A DNA stretch of 64,000 bases from Bromus sterilis (lineage: Eukaryota; Streptophyta; Magnoliopsida; Poales; Poaceae): the NCBI GenBank assembly GCA_950022295.1, contig OX465598.1, positions 183,143,501 through 183,207,500 of the forward strand, written 5' to 3'. A program made the position numbers and the translations under genes. Shown here in pieces: positions 18,401 to 28,065 of the stretch (its first letter is position 1; each line of letters begins with the position of its first letter). The notes under the pieces are model-generated. The model worked only from the letters and a program-made list of their open reading frames with translations, was not told the DNA's origin and did not search any database.

Positions 18401-19978
18401 GAGACACACATCATCCAGGCTACCCCCCTTAAGAGAATTCACCTGAGCTTGATGATGCTTATACTTGGACACATATCTGATCTTCTGCCCATTCGGTGTA
18501 CGGAGAGTGATAGACCGACTGGCACAATCAATAACAACTTGGTACTTAGCTAGCCAATCCATGCCCAAAATAACATCCAAACCTTGTGACTTCAACACAA
18601 TCAAATCTGTAGGAAAAACATGCTTCCCTATGGTTAGGCTCAACTGATAGCATCCCAAACTAGCTGACATCTCCGCTCCCGGTGAACTTATGAGAATAGA
18701 TGACTTAAGAACTACGGTAGGTAACTCATGCTTATCCACAAATACCCTCGATATGAATGAATGCGATGCACCAGAATCAAAAAGAACAAGTGCGGGTATT
18801 GAATTGATAATGAACTTACCAATCACATCATCAGGCTCATCATAGATCTCCTCCACGTTGACATGGTTCACATGCCCCTTGTTGAAAGGATTGGGCTTGA
18901 CGACTCCATTCCCATTGGACTCTGGGCAGTCTGTGGCATAGTGTCCCATGTTCTTGCACCTGAAACACTGGATGTGACTCAAGTCCTTTGGTGCCTGGCC
19001 ATTCTGACGGTTGTTTCCATTGCCTCCGTTGGCTCCATTGCTTTCTCCCATTCCCATTGTTCCTTCCATTTCCATTGCCATTGCCATTGCCATTCTTGTT
19101 ACCATTGTGGCGGTTGTGCCATTATGGTTGTGACCATTCCCACCATGATGGTTGTGTCCTCCACTGTGAACATGGCCATTTCCACCATTGTGGTTATGTC
19201 CATGGTTATGTCCTCCATTGCCACCATAAGAATTGCGTGGCTTATGATGCGGTCTAGAGTTATACTTGCCACCATTTTTGTTGTTGTACTTCCTCTTGCG
19301 GTTCTCAATGGCCTGCTGCTTTCCTTCCAACACAATAGCTTTGTCTATGAGCCCCTGGCAGTTAGCAAAAGTAGCCACTGTCAACTGGACTCCCAACTCA
19401 TCATTCAGCCCCTCGAAGAACTTCTCTTGCCTTGTTGCATCATTCCTGACATCATCTGGAGCATATCTTGCAAGCTTATTGAACACCTCAACATACTCGG
19501 CCACTGAACGACCTCCCTGACGTAAACTCCGGAACTCCTTCTTCTTCAAGCTCATGGCTCCCGCTGAAAAATGTGCGGCGCGAAAGGCAGACTGGAACTG
19601 CGCCCAAGTGATGGTGTCGATGGGATAGGTCACCAAGTAGTTGTCCCACCATGCTGCGGCAGGACCCTCCAGCAAATGTGAGGCAAACCTCACCCTCTCT
19701 GCCTCAGTACAGCCAACTGTCTCCATGTTCCGGCCCACTGAACGAAGCCAGTCATCCGCCACTATGGGCTCAGGAGTGCTAGAGAACCTCTAAGGATTCA
19801 ACCTCAGGAACCTCGCAAGTGTGTCCACAGGTGGTGGTGGCGGCGCATTGTTGTTGTTGCCCATGTTCTGAGTGATCAACTGGATCAACTGAGCTTGTCC
19901 TTGAAGTAACTATTGCATGTAAGCTGGCACTCCATTGTTGTTGTTCTCATTCCCCATGGGATCACGTCTCGGCAGCAT
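15473..19978 (-). pseudogene. Chr-1 gag-pol polyprotein
   Basis: One reading frame of about 4.5 kb from ATG 19978. Order: gag (WWDNYL.., LRQGGRSVAEYVEVF); a His/Gly/Asn-rich linker (~19260-19130) running into a Met/Ala-rich stretch that suggests a compensated frameshift; a zinc knuckle CFRCKNMGHYATDC (18926-18967); aspartic protease DSGAS (~18770); reverse transcriptase; RNase H; integrase with HHCC, D, D and E; chromodomain (KVQWDHH..EATWERE). In-frame stops lie at 19910, 19790, 18134, 17162 and 16271. At least three replace a glutamine codon (CAG to TAG). The active site reads FINDILVY instead of the usual FIDD (codon 17840-17842). The polyprotein would make particle, cDNA and integration enzymes, with the chromodomain guiding insertion to chromatin. 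Confidence 0.93.
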
Positions 19979-20325
19979 TTGTTGGGTAAGAATAGGTAAG
20001 TTGTAGACAGAAAGTAGCTAGGGAAATATATCCTACCCCATATGCTTATGATGATCATGGCAAGCATTATATATACAATACATATATCACCAATCAACTT
20101 CACCAAACAATATCACCATAGAATCAAACATATAACAATCATCAACCAATGCACTCATACGAAAAACCATCACATATCACACCATATAGTTTAAAATATA
20201 TTGTATAACTGATATAAGATCCTCAAAACAACCACGGGTAACATAAGAGTATATCAAGCAACCTAGTATTGCCATACCGAATAAGTCGACATGGTCAAAT
20301 ACGCTAACACGATAACGATAGCAAA
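19979..20325 (-). other. Chr-1 spacer between ORF1 and gag
   Basis: About 350 bp, A/T-rich, without a convincing frame. It separates the extra ORF from the gag start, so the two are not fused. No splice site was assigned. Confidence 0.5.
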
Positions 20326-21048
20326 CTAATTTCCGGTGAAGTAATTCCGAATGCTGTCTTTGCTAAACAACATGCGGTATTCGCGCCCGCTAATGCGGTT
20401 GCTCCTTTTGGGACTTGGCTCCTCTTCTTCTGCCGAGGTCCCCACTTCTGGCTCCTCTTCTGGTTCTTCAATCCCATTGGCCTTCATCTTCTCCTTCAGC
20501 CTTGTTATCTCTGCTTGCATCTCCAACCTCTCCTTCTTCAGCTTGTTGTTGTCCCTCTTGAGCCTGGTGTTCTTCTGCTGCAACTCAGTGATGGTGTAGA
20601 GGTCTGACTGGATGTCCTTCTCCTGGCAATGGATGTGCTTCTCCAGGCTCTGGATGAAGTAGCTAGTTGTACCTGGCCAAATGGCCCCAGGCACATACTT
20701 GAACTTCTTGGGCCATATGTTCCCCGATGGAAGAATCTTGGTCATCTCCGCGTACACCGTACCCTTGAGTCGGCCGGCATACGTCTCAACAATGCGTCCA
20801 AGAGCTATGTGAGCGGCTATGCGCACACATTTCTCCTTCTCCTGGGCATGCACCTCGAATGAATCCGTGATCACCCTTTCCTCGTTCGTCCTGCTTCCTA
20901 GGATGAAAGTCTCCACTTGCCAGTAGTCATCAGCTCCCCTTGTCTCCAAGATGTCCGGCTCGAAGACTGGCGCGTAGATGTTCAGGTAGTGGCAAATCCC
21001 TCTGAGCTCAGGTCCAAACGCCATAGCGCGGTATGACAAAGTGGTCAT
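20326..21048 (-). CDS. Chr-1 extra ORF between 5' LTR and gag
   Basis: An intact 240-residue frame on the coding strand with ATG at 21048, about 170 bp after the LTR. I do not recognise it. Residues ~1-130 look globular (LRGICHYLNIYAPVF, DDYWQVETFILGS). Residues ~150-190 form a Leu/Lys/Glu heptad pattern typical of a coiled coil (LQQKNTRLKRDNNKLKKER). An acidic EEPEEEPEVG stretch and a basic PKRSNR segment follow. Tekay/Del elements normally start directly with gag, so this is an added gene. It remains open while gag-pol downstream has five stops. A role in RNA or gag interaction is possible but only a guess. Confidence 0.6.
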   Translation of the reverse strand: MTTLSYRAMAFGPELRGICHYLNIYAPVFEPDILETRGADDYWQVETFILGSRTNEERVITDSFEVHAQEKEKCVRIAAHIALGRIVETYAGRLKGTVYAEMTKILPSGNIWPKKFKYVPGAIWPGTTSYFIQSLEKHIHCQEKDIQSDLYTITELQQKNTRLKRDNNKLKKERLEMQAEITRLKEKMKANGIEEPEEEPEVGTSAEEEEPSPKRSNRISGREYRMLFSKDSIRNYFTGN

Positions 21049-21197
21049 CTATAATCAAAGAGAGGTAAGGCAAGATTAGAACAGGTATGAATACGAGATA
21101 GAGAAGGTAAGTAAGTACAAGACAGAGTGATGTAAAGAAATATTTTCATTCCTATGGCTTTTCTAATCCATTTTCTAGGGTCACGTCCTACAGTCAA

Positions 21198-21217
21198 CAC
21201 ACTGCTCTGATACCATC
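21198..21217 (-). promoter_or_regulatory. Chr-1 primer binding site (tRNA-iMet)
   Basis: On the minus strand TGGTATCAGAGCAGTG follows the 5' LTR end after two bases. This is the standard initiator-Met primer site of chromoviruses. Confidence 0.85.
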
Positions 21218-23472
21218 TGTAACGACACAATTCACATAGAATTGAAGTCTCTGTGCTCAAGTGCCAGTCCCTGGATCGAACTCGCTGGCACACACAGTAT
21301 CATAGATGTCTATCAAAGTACAAGTGCATCATTATTACAACGTATGATCCAGAGTAAAACAAATAACAAGTTTCATAGCTCAAGGCTAGCTTATTCAATA
21401 TAAATATAGCAGAAACGAAAGAAAGTAATGCGGAGTCCCATCAACAGCCACAAGAGAACATGCTGAGTGTAGACCCGCAACCCTAAACGCAGCTTACTGG
21501 TCGTCTGAAAAACCTGCAACACCGAAGGTTACAGCCCGACAACGGGTCAGTACATCTGATTTGTACGGCAAGTGACACGAAAAAGGTATATATAAAGGGC
21601 CTACAACTACATGCAAGGTAAGTCAAAGGAAAGGCTTATGGTTTTGTTTTGCAGAAAGCCAATTTTCTCCTGAACTAAACTAGTCAAAATTTTAAGTTGA
21701 ATTCTACCTGAAACACACAACAACCCATGCTAATCTTTCCCACCAAATTATTATTAAGTGTTCATCTGTCAAGATCATTCATCAACAGTACTGACTAGTT
21801 GCTCAAAGTTCGTCCGTAACCGTGGACACGGCTAATCATGATCAGTTTATACGCTCTGCAGAGGTTGTACACGTTCCCCACTAGACTCAACCCGAAGATT
21901 GAGACAAAGACTTTCCAAAGAGGTTGCCTCCACCCTTTGGTAGCCGGTACACCTAACACACATCTACATCAGCTAGCTACCAGGGCCAGGTTCCCCACAA
22001 CGTACTCGTGCTAAGCCAGAGCCCATATAGCCAGTGGTTGTACACGGAAGCTACTAGTTATATTGCCTGTTTGATCTTTTTGAGCCTGGATGGCGCCCAC
22101 TGTGTTCAGAGGGTAGACACCATGTCGGACCCGGTTCACCACCATAACAACCATTGGGTGCATTTAACCCCGGCACTGTCCTTAGACATGGCACAACCAG
22201 CGGGATGCAACCCGCCCGTCCAGAAGTGATTTCTATTTATTATAAAGTTGCTACACAAATTATTAAATAGCTCACATGCACTCCATGAAATTCTCACAAC
22301 CCAATCCACGTCTATAAAGCATAGCAGTAAAGTAACAACACGTGCTAGGTTGATCTACAAAATACAAGTCAAGACATGTGGCTATCCTAAACTACCTGTC
22401 ATGCAATAGGGTGATATTCTTAACATAATGCATATAGAAAATATAGGTATGAGTATGGTCAAAGCATCACTTGCCTTCTTCCTGTTCCTGACGATCACAA
22501 TCCTCACAAAACGAGGCGGCGCACTCCGGACAATCTATACGAGCAAACATTGCACCAATCAACACACATTCAATACAAATATGCACAAACAGTACTAACC
22601 CTGCAAAGAACAGTAGAAAAACTTGCCTAACAGAAGCTAAACTTAAATTACTTGTCAAAATAAAACCAACGCAAAAATAAACGGCGGAAACGGGCGCACC
22701 GTTAAAAAGATACGGCTACCGGAAGTTCAAATTTGGATCTGCTTGGGATTCAAATTTGAGAACTTCAAACTTCTGTAACACTTGGTCTACTGGCTATAAA
22801 ATTTCACCACGGTCGCAACGCAACTAGAATCACTCAATTACGAGTTACGGTTCAAAAGTACTCGCAAAAACGGTACCGCGCGATTTCGGGGTCTAAACTG
22901 CAAACAGGGACCTATCCGTAAATAAAATAATGCGAAAAACGCGATTGGGTCCCTGGCGGATTTGGATCCGGATCTCGCCGGAATCCGGTGGCGGCGGCGT
23001 GCGGCGGCCCGGCGCGCGGCGGCCACGGCGAGGGGACGGCGGCCCGGTGATGAGGCGAGTAGGCGACGAGGCTCACCGGCGTCGAGGCGGCGGCGGACAA
23101 CGCGACGGCGGCGGCCCGGCGAGTTTCGAAACCCTAATTCGCGGACCCGCGGATGTTTATATAGCTCGACCCAAAAACTTTTTTTTAAAATCCGAATTAA
23201 ACACAAATTCGGCCTGGCGGAAAAAAAACAAAACGGCCCATTAGGCCCAAAATAATTTTAGAAAAATCACGGAATATTATTTTTAATTTCCGTCTTTGCC
23301 AATATTTTTAAAATAATAAAATTGAATTTTTGGCTTTACCAAAATATTAAATAAAAATAAAAACTTTGCAACTTATTTTTAAATATTTTAAAATTCCAGA
23401 AAAATGCGGAAGCAGCATGAGATGCATATGATGATCTATTAACATCCGAATTTAGAAAATTGGGATGTTACA
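21218..23472 (-). repeat. Chr-1 5' LTR
   Basis: 2255 bp. It is shorter than its partner because of a ~250-bp deletion in the A/T-rich half (near 23390) between AAATATTTTAAAA-like repeats, and a ~25-bp deletion near 22388. TATA at 23156-23163 and the GGTGAGC site (GT at 23075-23076) are preserved. Confidence 0.92.
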
Positions 23473-23477
23473 ATTCA
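23473..23477. repeat. Target site duplication of Chr-1 (right)
   Basis: ATTCA, matching 12950-12954. Confidence 0.92.
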
Positions 23478-24381
23478 AGTGCAAATTAATGAAAACATTA
23501 GGATGATGGCTAAACTTAAAGAGAGATGGGCTAGAGAAAAGGAGGAAGAAGATAAAATTAAGAGCCTTCCTACACACCATACCATTTCTACTATCCAAGT
23601 TGTTGAGGATATCCAAACTGTAAGCACCCAATGCACCCCTAGTCCCATAGGACCTATTAATGGTGATGCTATGACCTCAACTGTAGAAGAAGAAATTCCT
23701 ATGACTATAGAAGCTACCAAACAAGTGAGCCTAAAGGACACCACTACCACTTTACTTGATAGTAGTGACTTTGATTTTGATAATTGCATCCTTTTTGAAC
23801 TTATTCGTTTCCTTCACAAGATGTCTAGAGACCCCCACACTAGCACACTTAATCTTGCCTTCACGGAGCATATTACTAATGCTCTTATTAAAGCTAGGGA
23901 GGAGAAGCTTAGGGTAGAAGCCTCCATACCTATAAATCTAGAAGATGGTTGGGATCCTATGATTAAAATTAAGTTGAATAATTTCTCTTGCTATTCTTTA
24001 TGTGATGTTGGAGCTAGTACCTCCGTTATGCCCAAAAGAATGTATGATATATTTGAATTGAAACCTTTTGATCCTTGCTCTTTTGGTATTCGTCTTGTTG
24101 ACTCTTCCGTAAAGAAACCTTTGGGGAAGATCGATGATGTTCTTATCATTGTCAATGACAATTATGTTCCCGTTGATTTTACTATTATGGACATTGAATG
24201 TGAACCTTCTTCTCCAATTATTTTGGGACGTCCTTTTCTTCGCACCGTGGGTGCTGTTATTGATATGAAAGAAGGGATTATAAAATTCCAATTCACTCTC
24301 AAGAAAGGGATGGAACACTTCCCTAGAAAGAAGATTAAGTTGCCTTTTGAGTCCGTCTACACGGGCTGGTTATTTTCTTGA
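23478..24381 (+). pseudogene. Ath-1 gag-pro, piece 3 with aspartic protease
   Basis: Continuation of the gag frame from 12954, open to TGA 24379-24381. The first third is charged and helical (LKERWAREKEEEDKIK). The protease region shows CDVGASTSVMPK, where Athila-type proteases usually have D-L-G or D-T-G, and the downstream ILGRPFLRT motif typical of retroviral-type aspartic proteases. The frame then simply stops: no reverse transcriptase follows. The upstream frameshift near 12195 and two insertions make the whole gene non-functional. Confidence 0.85.
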
Positions 24382-27305
24382 TAAGACTTCATCCTTTTTG
24401 CATTAAGCCTAACTAATGGCTTTAAAGAAGCGCTTTCGGGAGGCAGCCCGCAACGAATTTAGGTTTCCCTTTTTTGTTTTCCTTCTATTTTTAGTGGTCT
24501 TGATGATTGTTACTACTGTAGCAACATCATTGTATCTTTAATTTTCAAGCTTTGTGCCAATTATAGCCTCATATGACAAGGGAAGTGAAAGTTGTGACAT
24601 GCTGTCCAGAAAACAGATTCTGTCCTCGTGACGGGAAAAATGACAGAAAAATCCCAGTTCATCTTTTTGAGCTGAATTTTTTACACAGCTTGCTCTATAC
24701 AATCACAGAACTTTCTTAAGTTCTGAGTTTTTTGATTTGAGTTACAAAAGTGCCCCTAAAAAATTCTTTACTACCTGCTGGTCTGTTTTTCACAGATTCT
24801 GTCCTGTTTTGCCTTTTCTTCATTTTGCAAACCTTAAGCTTTCTTTTTGTTTGCAAAAACTTTTTAGAAATCTTGAGAAACAGTAGCTCTTCAAGAATAT
24901 CCTTATTTCCAGTAAACAAAAATTATTTTATTGTGGGTACTAACCTGGCTAATCAGATTATGATGAGTTATGTATGAAGGGAGTTTTCAAGTGTGCGAAG
25001 GAAGATGATGAAAGAAGATTCAGGAGTGTCAAACGCTCAAGCTTTGGGATGCCCCCATGCATCCCCAATAAATATTCAAGGAGACTCAAGCGTCTAAGCT
25101 TGGGGATGCCCCCGTGCATCCCCTTCTCCATCAACAATTATCAGTTCGTCTTTCGTTCCACTATATTTTTATCACTTCATGCGTTATGTGCTATGCTTGG
25201 AGCGTCTCGCTCTTTATTTTATTTATAGGTTTCTTTAGCTTTGCTTGCTGTTCATAACAAGTTAGAACCCAGCTTTCTTTGTGTGGGAGAGAAACACGCT
25301 CCACTTTCAAAATCTAGAACACATCATAGGATTCTTCATGCCTATCTTTGTTGTGTGTGTTCTTTATCTTTTTCATAGCTGCTGTCATGTTTAGCTCTTA
25401 GTTTTCATGCTTATCTTTTTAAGAGCTTTTGTTTAGTTTGTTGCTGGAACTCTCTTGAGTTTTCATGTTTATCTTGTTTAGAGAGTTTGCCTGTTGCACT
25501 GAGTTGTGTGTCTTGACTTGAAGTAGGTAGTTGAGGTTGCTATTCAATTGTAGTAGTAATTTGCAATTGTTTTGAGGTATTGCTATGAGTAATGTTTGCA
25601 CTTTTGGTGTCAAGAGCTTTAGCCTATTAGTGACAGATGTATTATTTTGGGAAATCCGTGTTTATTTTCAAAACTTACAAAGTTAGTTGAGAACTTTAGC
25701 TACTAGATGGATCACTACTCTTTGGAGGGATCGAATATTTGAGTACACTCACGTACCATGAGTAGAGGATGCGCAAGGATAACCAAACCTCCATACACTC
25801 CTACTCGGGGTACTTGTCTCTTTGTGAACCTCCTTTTTATATTGATTGTTACCGATAATAAGTGCATGAGTTCTTCGGACTAATGTGAGTATTCGAAAGT
25901 TGACACTTCCACCTACCCATATTTTTCTAGCCTCTCCTGTGCCGTGCATTGCTTTCTTCTCACTCCTAGATTTAGCGTCCACCTTCGTCGGTACATCCAA
26001 ACCCTTGGCATGATACGCTCTGTCATCATAAACCTCCTTATATCCTTCCTCAAAACAGCCACCATACCTACCTATCAAGGCATTTCCATAGCCTTTCCAA
26101 GATACATTGCCATGCAACATCCACCTTCTCATGACTTGATCTTCATGTCATACATGATACTTGCTTGATCGATGAGCCGCATGCTAGTTGGGCCTTGCCC
26201 TAATCATTGCTACATGACGCACTAGTATCATTGCATATCCTGCTACACTGGCAGAGGCATACATTTGCATACTTCATGATAGTTATATTTTCTCTATGAT
26301 TTGAGTACTTTTGTAAAGTGTGAAAGATCTTCTATACTTCTTGTAATATATAGAGTGTTGCCCCTAAAGTGAGGAAAAGATCCCAAAGAGGACAAAATCA
26401 AAAGATCCCAAAGTGGAAAATGAGAGAAATAGAAAGAGCCATTGAGGCCACCAAAAAAATACAAAAAAATAGAAAAAAGAGAAAAATAAATAAAAAGAGA
26501 GAAGGGGGAACACTACTATTCCTTTTGAGAGATCCACACTCGTACTCCCTCTTATATCTTGTACTTCATAGAGATTATCATTCATGCATATAGCTATGTG
26601 GGGACCTTCACACTATAGAACTTGTCTTGTATATTCGAATGATGAGCCTCCTCAAATGAGCTCTAGGTCTTCTTGAGCAAGCAAGTTGGATGCACCCCAC
26701 TAGTTCCATTGGAGAGCTTACCTTAGCTCATATGTGCATCCGTTGCATGGCAATCCCTACTCCTCACATCATATCTTTCATTTGGCTTTCTCTTGCCTAT
26801 GATTGTCCTCATTGATATGAGCCTTTCTCAACTTTTTGTCTTCCTCCTCCACCATATTCTCTCTTTTCCATCCTAAGTGTCAACATTCTTGCTTACGCTC
26901 ATCCATTGATGAGTGCTAAAAATATCGAAAAGGAGTGGATCAGTTTGACTTGTACCTGGCTAGTGGTCTGGGGATGAGTCAAGATAAGATTCCAAAGAAG
27001 ACCAAGTGTGAAACTTTAGTAGATTAAGTTCTCAACACAAAAATACTTTTCTCTCGTATATCCCTATCCCCTTTCTTGCAAGAAAACACCATTTGGAGAC
27101 ATTCGAGTCACGGACAGCGATAGCTCTTGCACCTTTATGTTCTTATGTTGCTTGTTTCAATGCTAATATAGACTCTTGCCTGTTATGACTTGAATTGAAT
27201 TACATGCCTTGATTTCTTTACTTAAAAGTTCTTATATGGTTGGTAGCATGTCACCACAGAAATTATTCTTGTTATCATTTACCTACTCGAGGACGAGCAG
27301 GAATT
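24382..27305 (+). other. Ath-1 long 3' non-coding region
   Basis: About 2.9 kb after gag-pro with no pol or envelope frame. It begins with a segment around 24420-24450 (AAGAAGCGCTTTCGGGAGGC) that also occurs, reversed, in Ath-3 (~50380) and partly Ath-4 (~44370). Two PPT-like blocks (AAGCTTTGGGATGCCCCC and AAGCTTGGGGATGCCCCC) lie at 25040-25120. An antisense ORF at 25749-26132 has a relative in Ath-3. A purine-rich stretch is at 26370-26500. The region ends at the PPT at 27306. Confidence 0.7.
25749..26132 (-). CDS. Antisense ORF in Athila 3' region (hypothetical)
   Basis: A 127-residue frame on the minus strand, opposite to Ath-1 transcription, starting RRWMLHGNVSWKGYGNA. The homologous region of Ath-3 (48603 onwards, plus strand, also antisense to its element) encodes RWWMLHGNVSRKGYGNA and nearly the same next 15 residues before a one-base deletion. 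Some differences between the copies are synonymous. I do not recognise a domain. It may be a real accessory gene or just conserved element sequence that happens to be open. Confidence 0.35.
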   Translation of the reverse strand: MRRWMLHGNVSWKGYGNALIGRYGGCFEEGYKEVYDDRAYHAKGLDVPTKVDAKSRSEKKAMHGTGEARKIWVGGSVNFRILTLVRRTHALIIGNNQYKKEVHKETSTPSRSVWRFGYPCASSTHGT

Positions 27306-27319
27306 AAGCTTGGGGATGT
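27306..27319 (+). promoter_or_regulatory. Ath-1 polypurine tract
   Basis: AAGCTTGGGGATGT lies directly before the 3' LTR, the usual Athila PPT form. Confidence 0.8.
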
Positions 27320-28065
27320 TGATACGTCCAAAACGTATCTATAATTTCTTCTTGCTCCATGCCTCTTTTGTGTGATATTGCTATGATATTGATGAACTTC
27401 CATACACTTTTGATCATATTTGGACTAACCTATTAACTCAGTGCACCCCAGTGCCAGTTCCTGTTTTCTGCTATTTTTGTATTTCAGGTTTTCCCATTAT
27501 TTAAAGTGCCAAAAAAATTCCGGGAAAAATATACGAAAAATCAGCGTATAGGAATCTTCTGGAGTCCCGAAGGGGGGGCCAAAGGGGACCCACCTGGGCT
27601 CCAGGCGGCCAGGTGGCGCGGCCTAGGGTGGGGCCGCGCCGGGAGGCCTCCTGGAACCCTGGTGGCCCCCCTAGCTGCCCCCCTTCGCCTATTTATTCCC
27701 CGTGACGAGAAACCGTCCGGGACAGAACCTTTTTTCGCGAACTCTCCTCTGTTCCTCGGCCGCCGCACTTCCAAGATCGGGAACACCAGGAGCCCTCTTC
27801 CCGGCACCCTGCCGAAGGGAGGAACCACCTCCGACAGCTTCTCTACCACCATGGATGCTTCCCGGATGAACCGTGAGTAGTACACCTTGGACCATGGGTC
27901 TATGATCAGTAGCTATATGATGTTCTCCTCCCCTCTTTGTTCTTCATGGATTAGACCTCGTGAGATGCCCTACATGCTCGAGGCACATATGTAATCTTTC
28001 TGTTGTTGCTATGCTGAGTTTGTTGGGATCTGATGGATTATGAGACTATGTTCAGATTGTGTTAA
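27320..28065 (+). repeat. Ath-1 3' LTR, first part
   Basis: Matches 1743-2490 of the 5' LTR. It contains the nine-codon ORF (27851-27880, MDASRMNRE) and donor GT at 27873. It is interrupted at 28065 by Chr-2. Confidence 0.92.
28061..28065. repeat. Target site duplication of Chr-2 (left)
   Basis: GTTAA, matched by GTTTA at 37350-37354 with one difference. The 5' LTR of Ath-1 reads GTTTGAG at this place. Confidence 0.8.

Larger units (their letters stand above)
12955..23472 (-). mobile_element. Chr-1: Tekay/Del-type chromovirus, full-length but dead
   Basis: Gypsy element on the minus strand inside Ath-1 gag, with LTRs at 12955-15461 (3') and 21218-23472 (5') and the duplication ATTCA. In its orientation: LTR, tRNA-iMet PBS, an extra 240-residue ORF, then one gag-pol frame ending in a chromodomain, then PPT and LTR. 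Gag-pol carries five in-frame stops and a mutated reverse transcriptase active site. The LTR ends (TGTAACATCCC..GTTACA in element orientation) are shared with Chr-2. Confidence 0.94.

Noticed and set aside
18863..19507. 214-codon plus-strand ORF rich in Ser, Cys and His
   Set aside because: Antisense shadow of the repetitive His/Asn/Gly-rich gag linker of Chr-1.
22930..23255. Arg-rich ORFs on the plus strand near the Chr-1 5' LTR leader
   Set aside because: Compositional frames in the GC-rich LTR leader, not conserved with the partner LTR.
24382..27305. Envelope-like or pol genes of Athila
   Set aside because: I looked for reverse transcriptase, integrase and envelope-type frames after gag-pro in Ath-1 and Ath-3 and found none.
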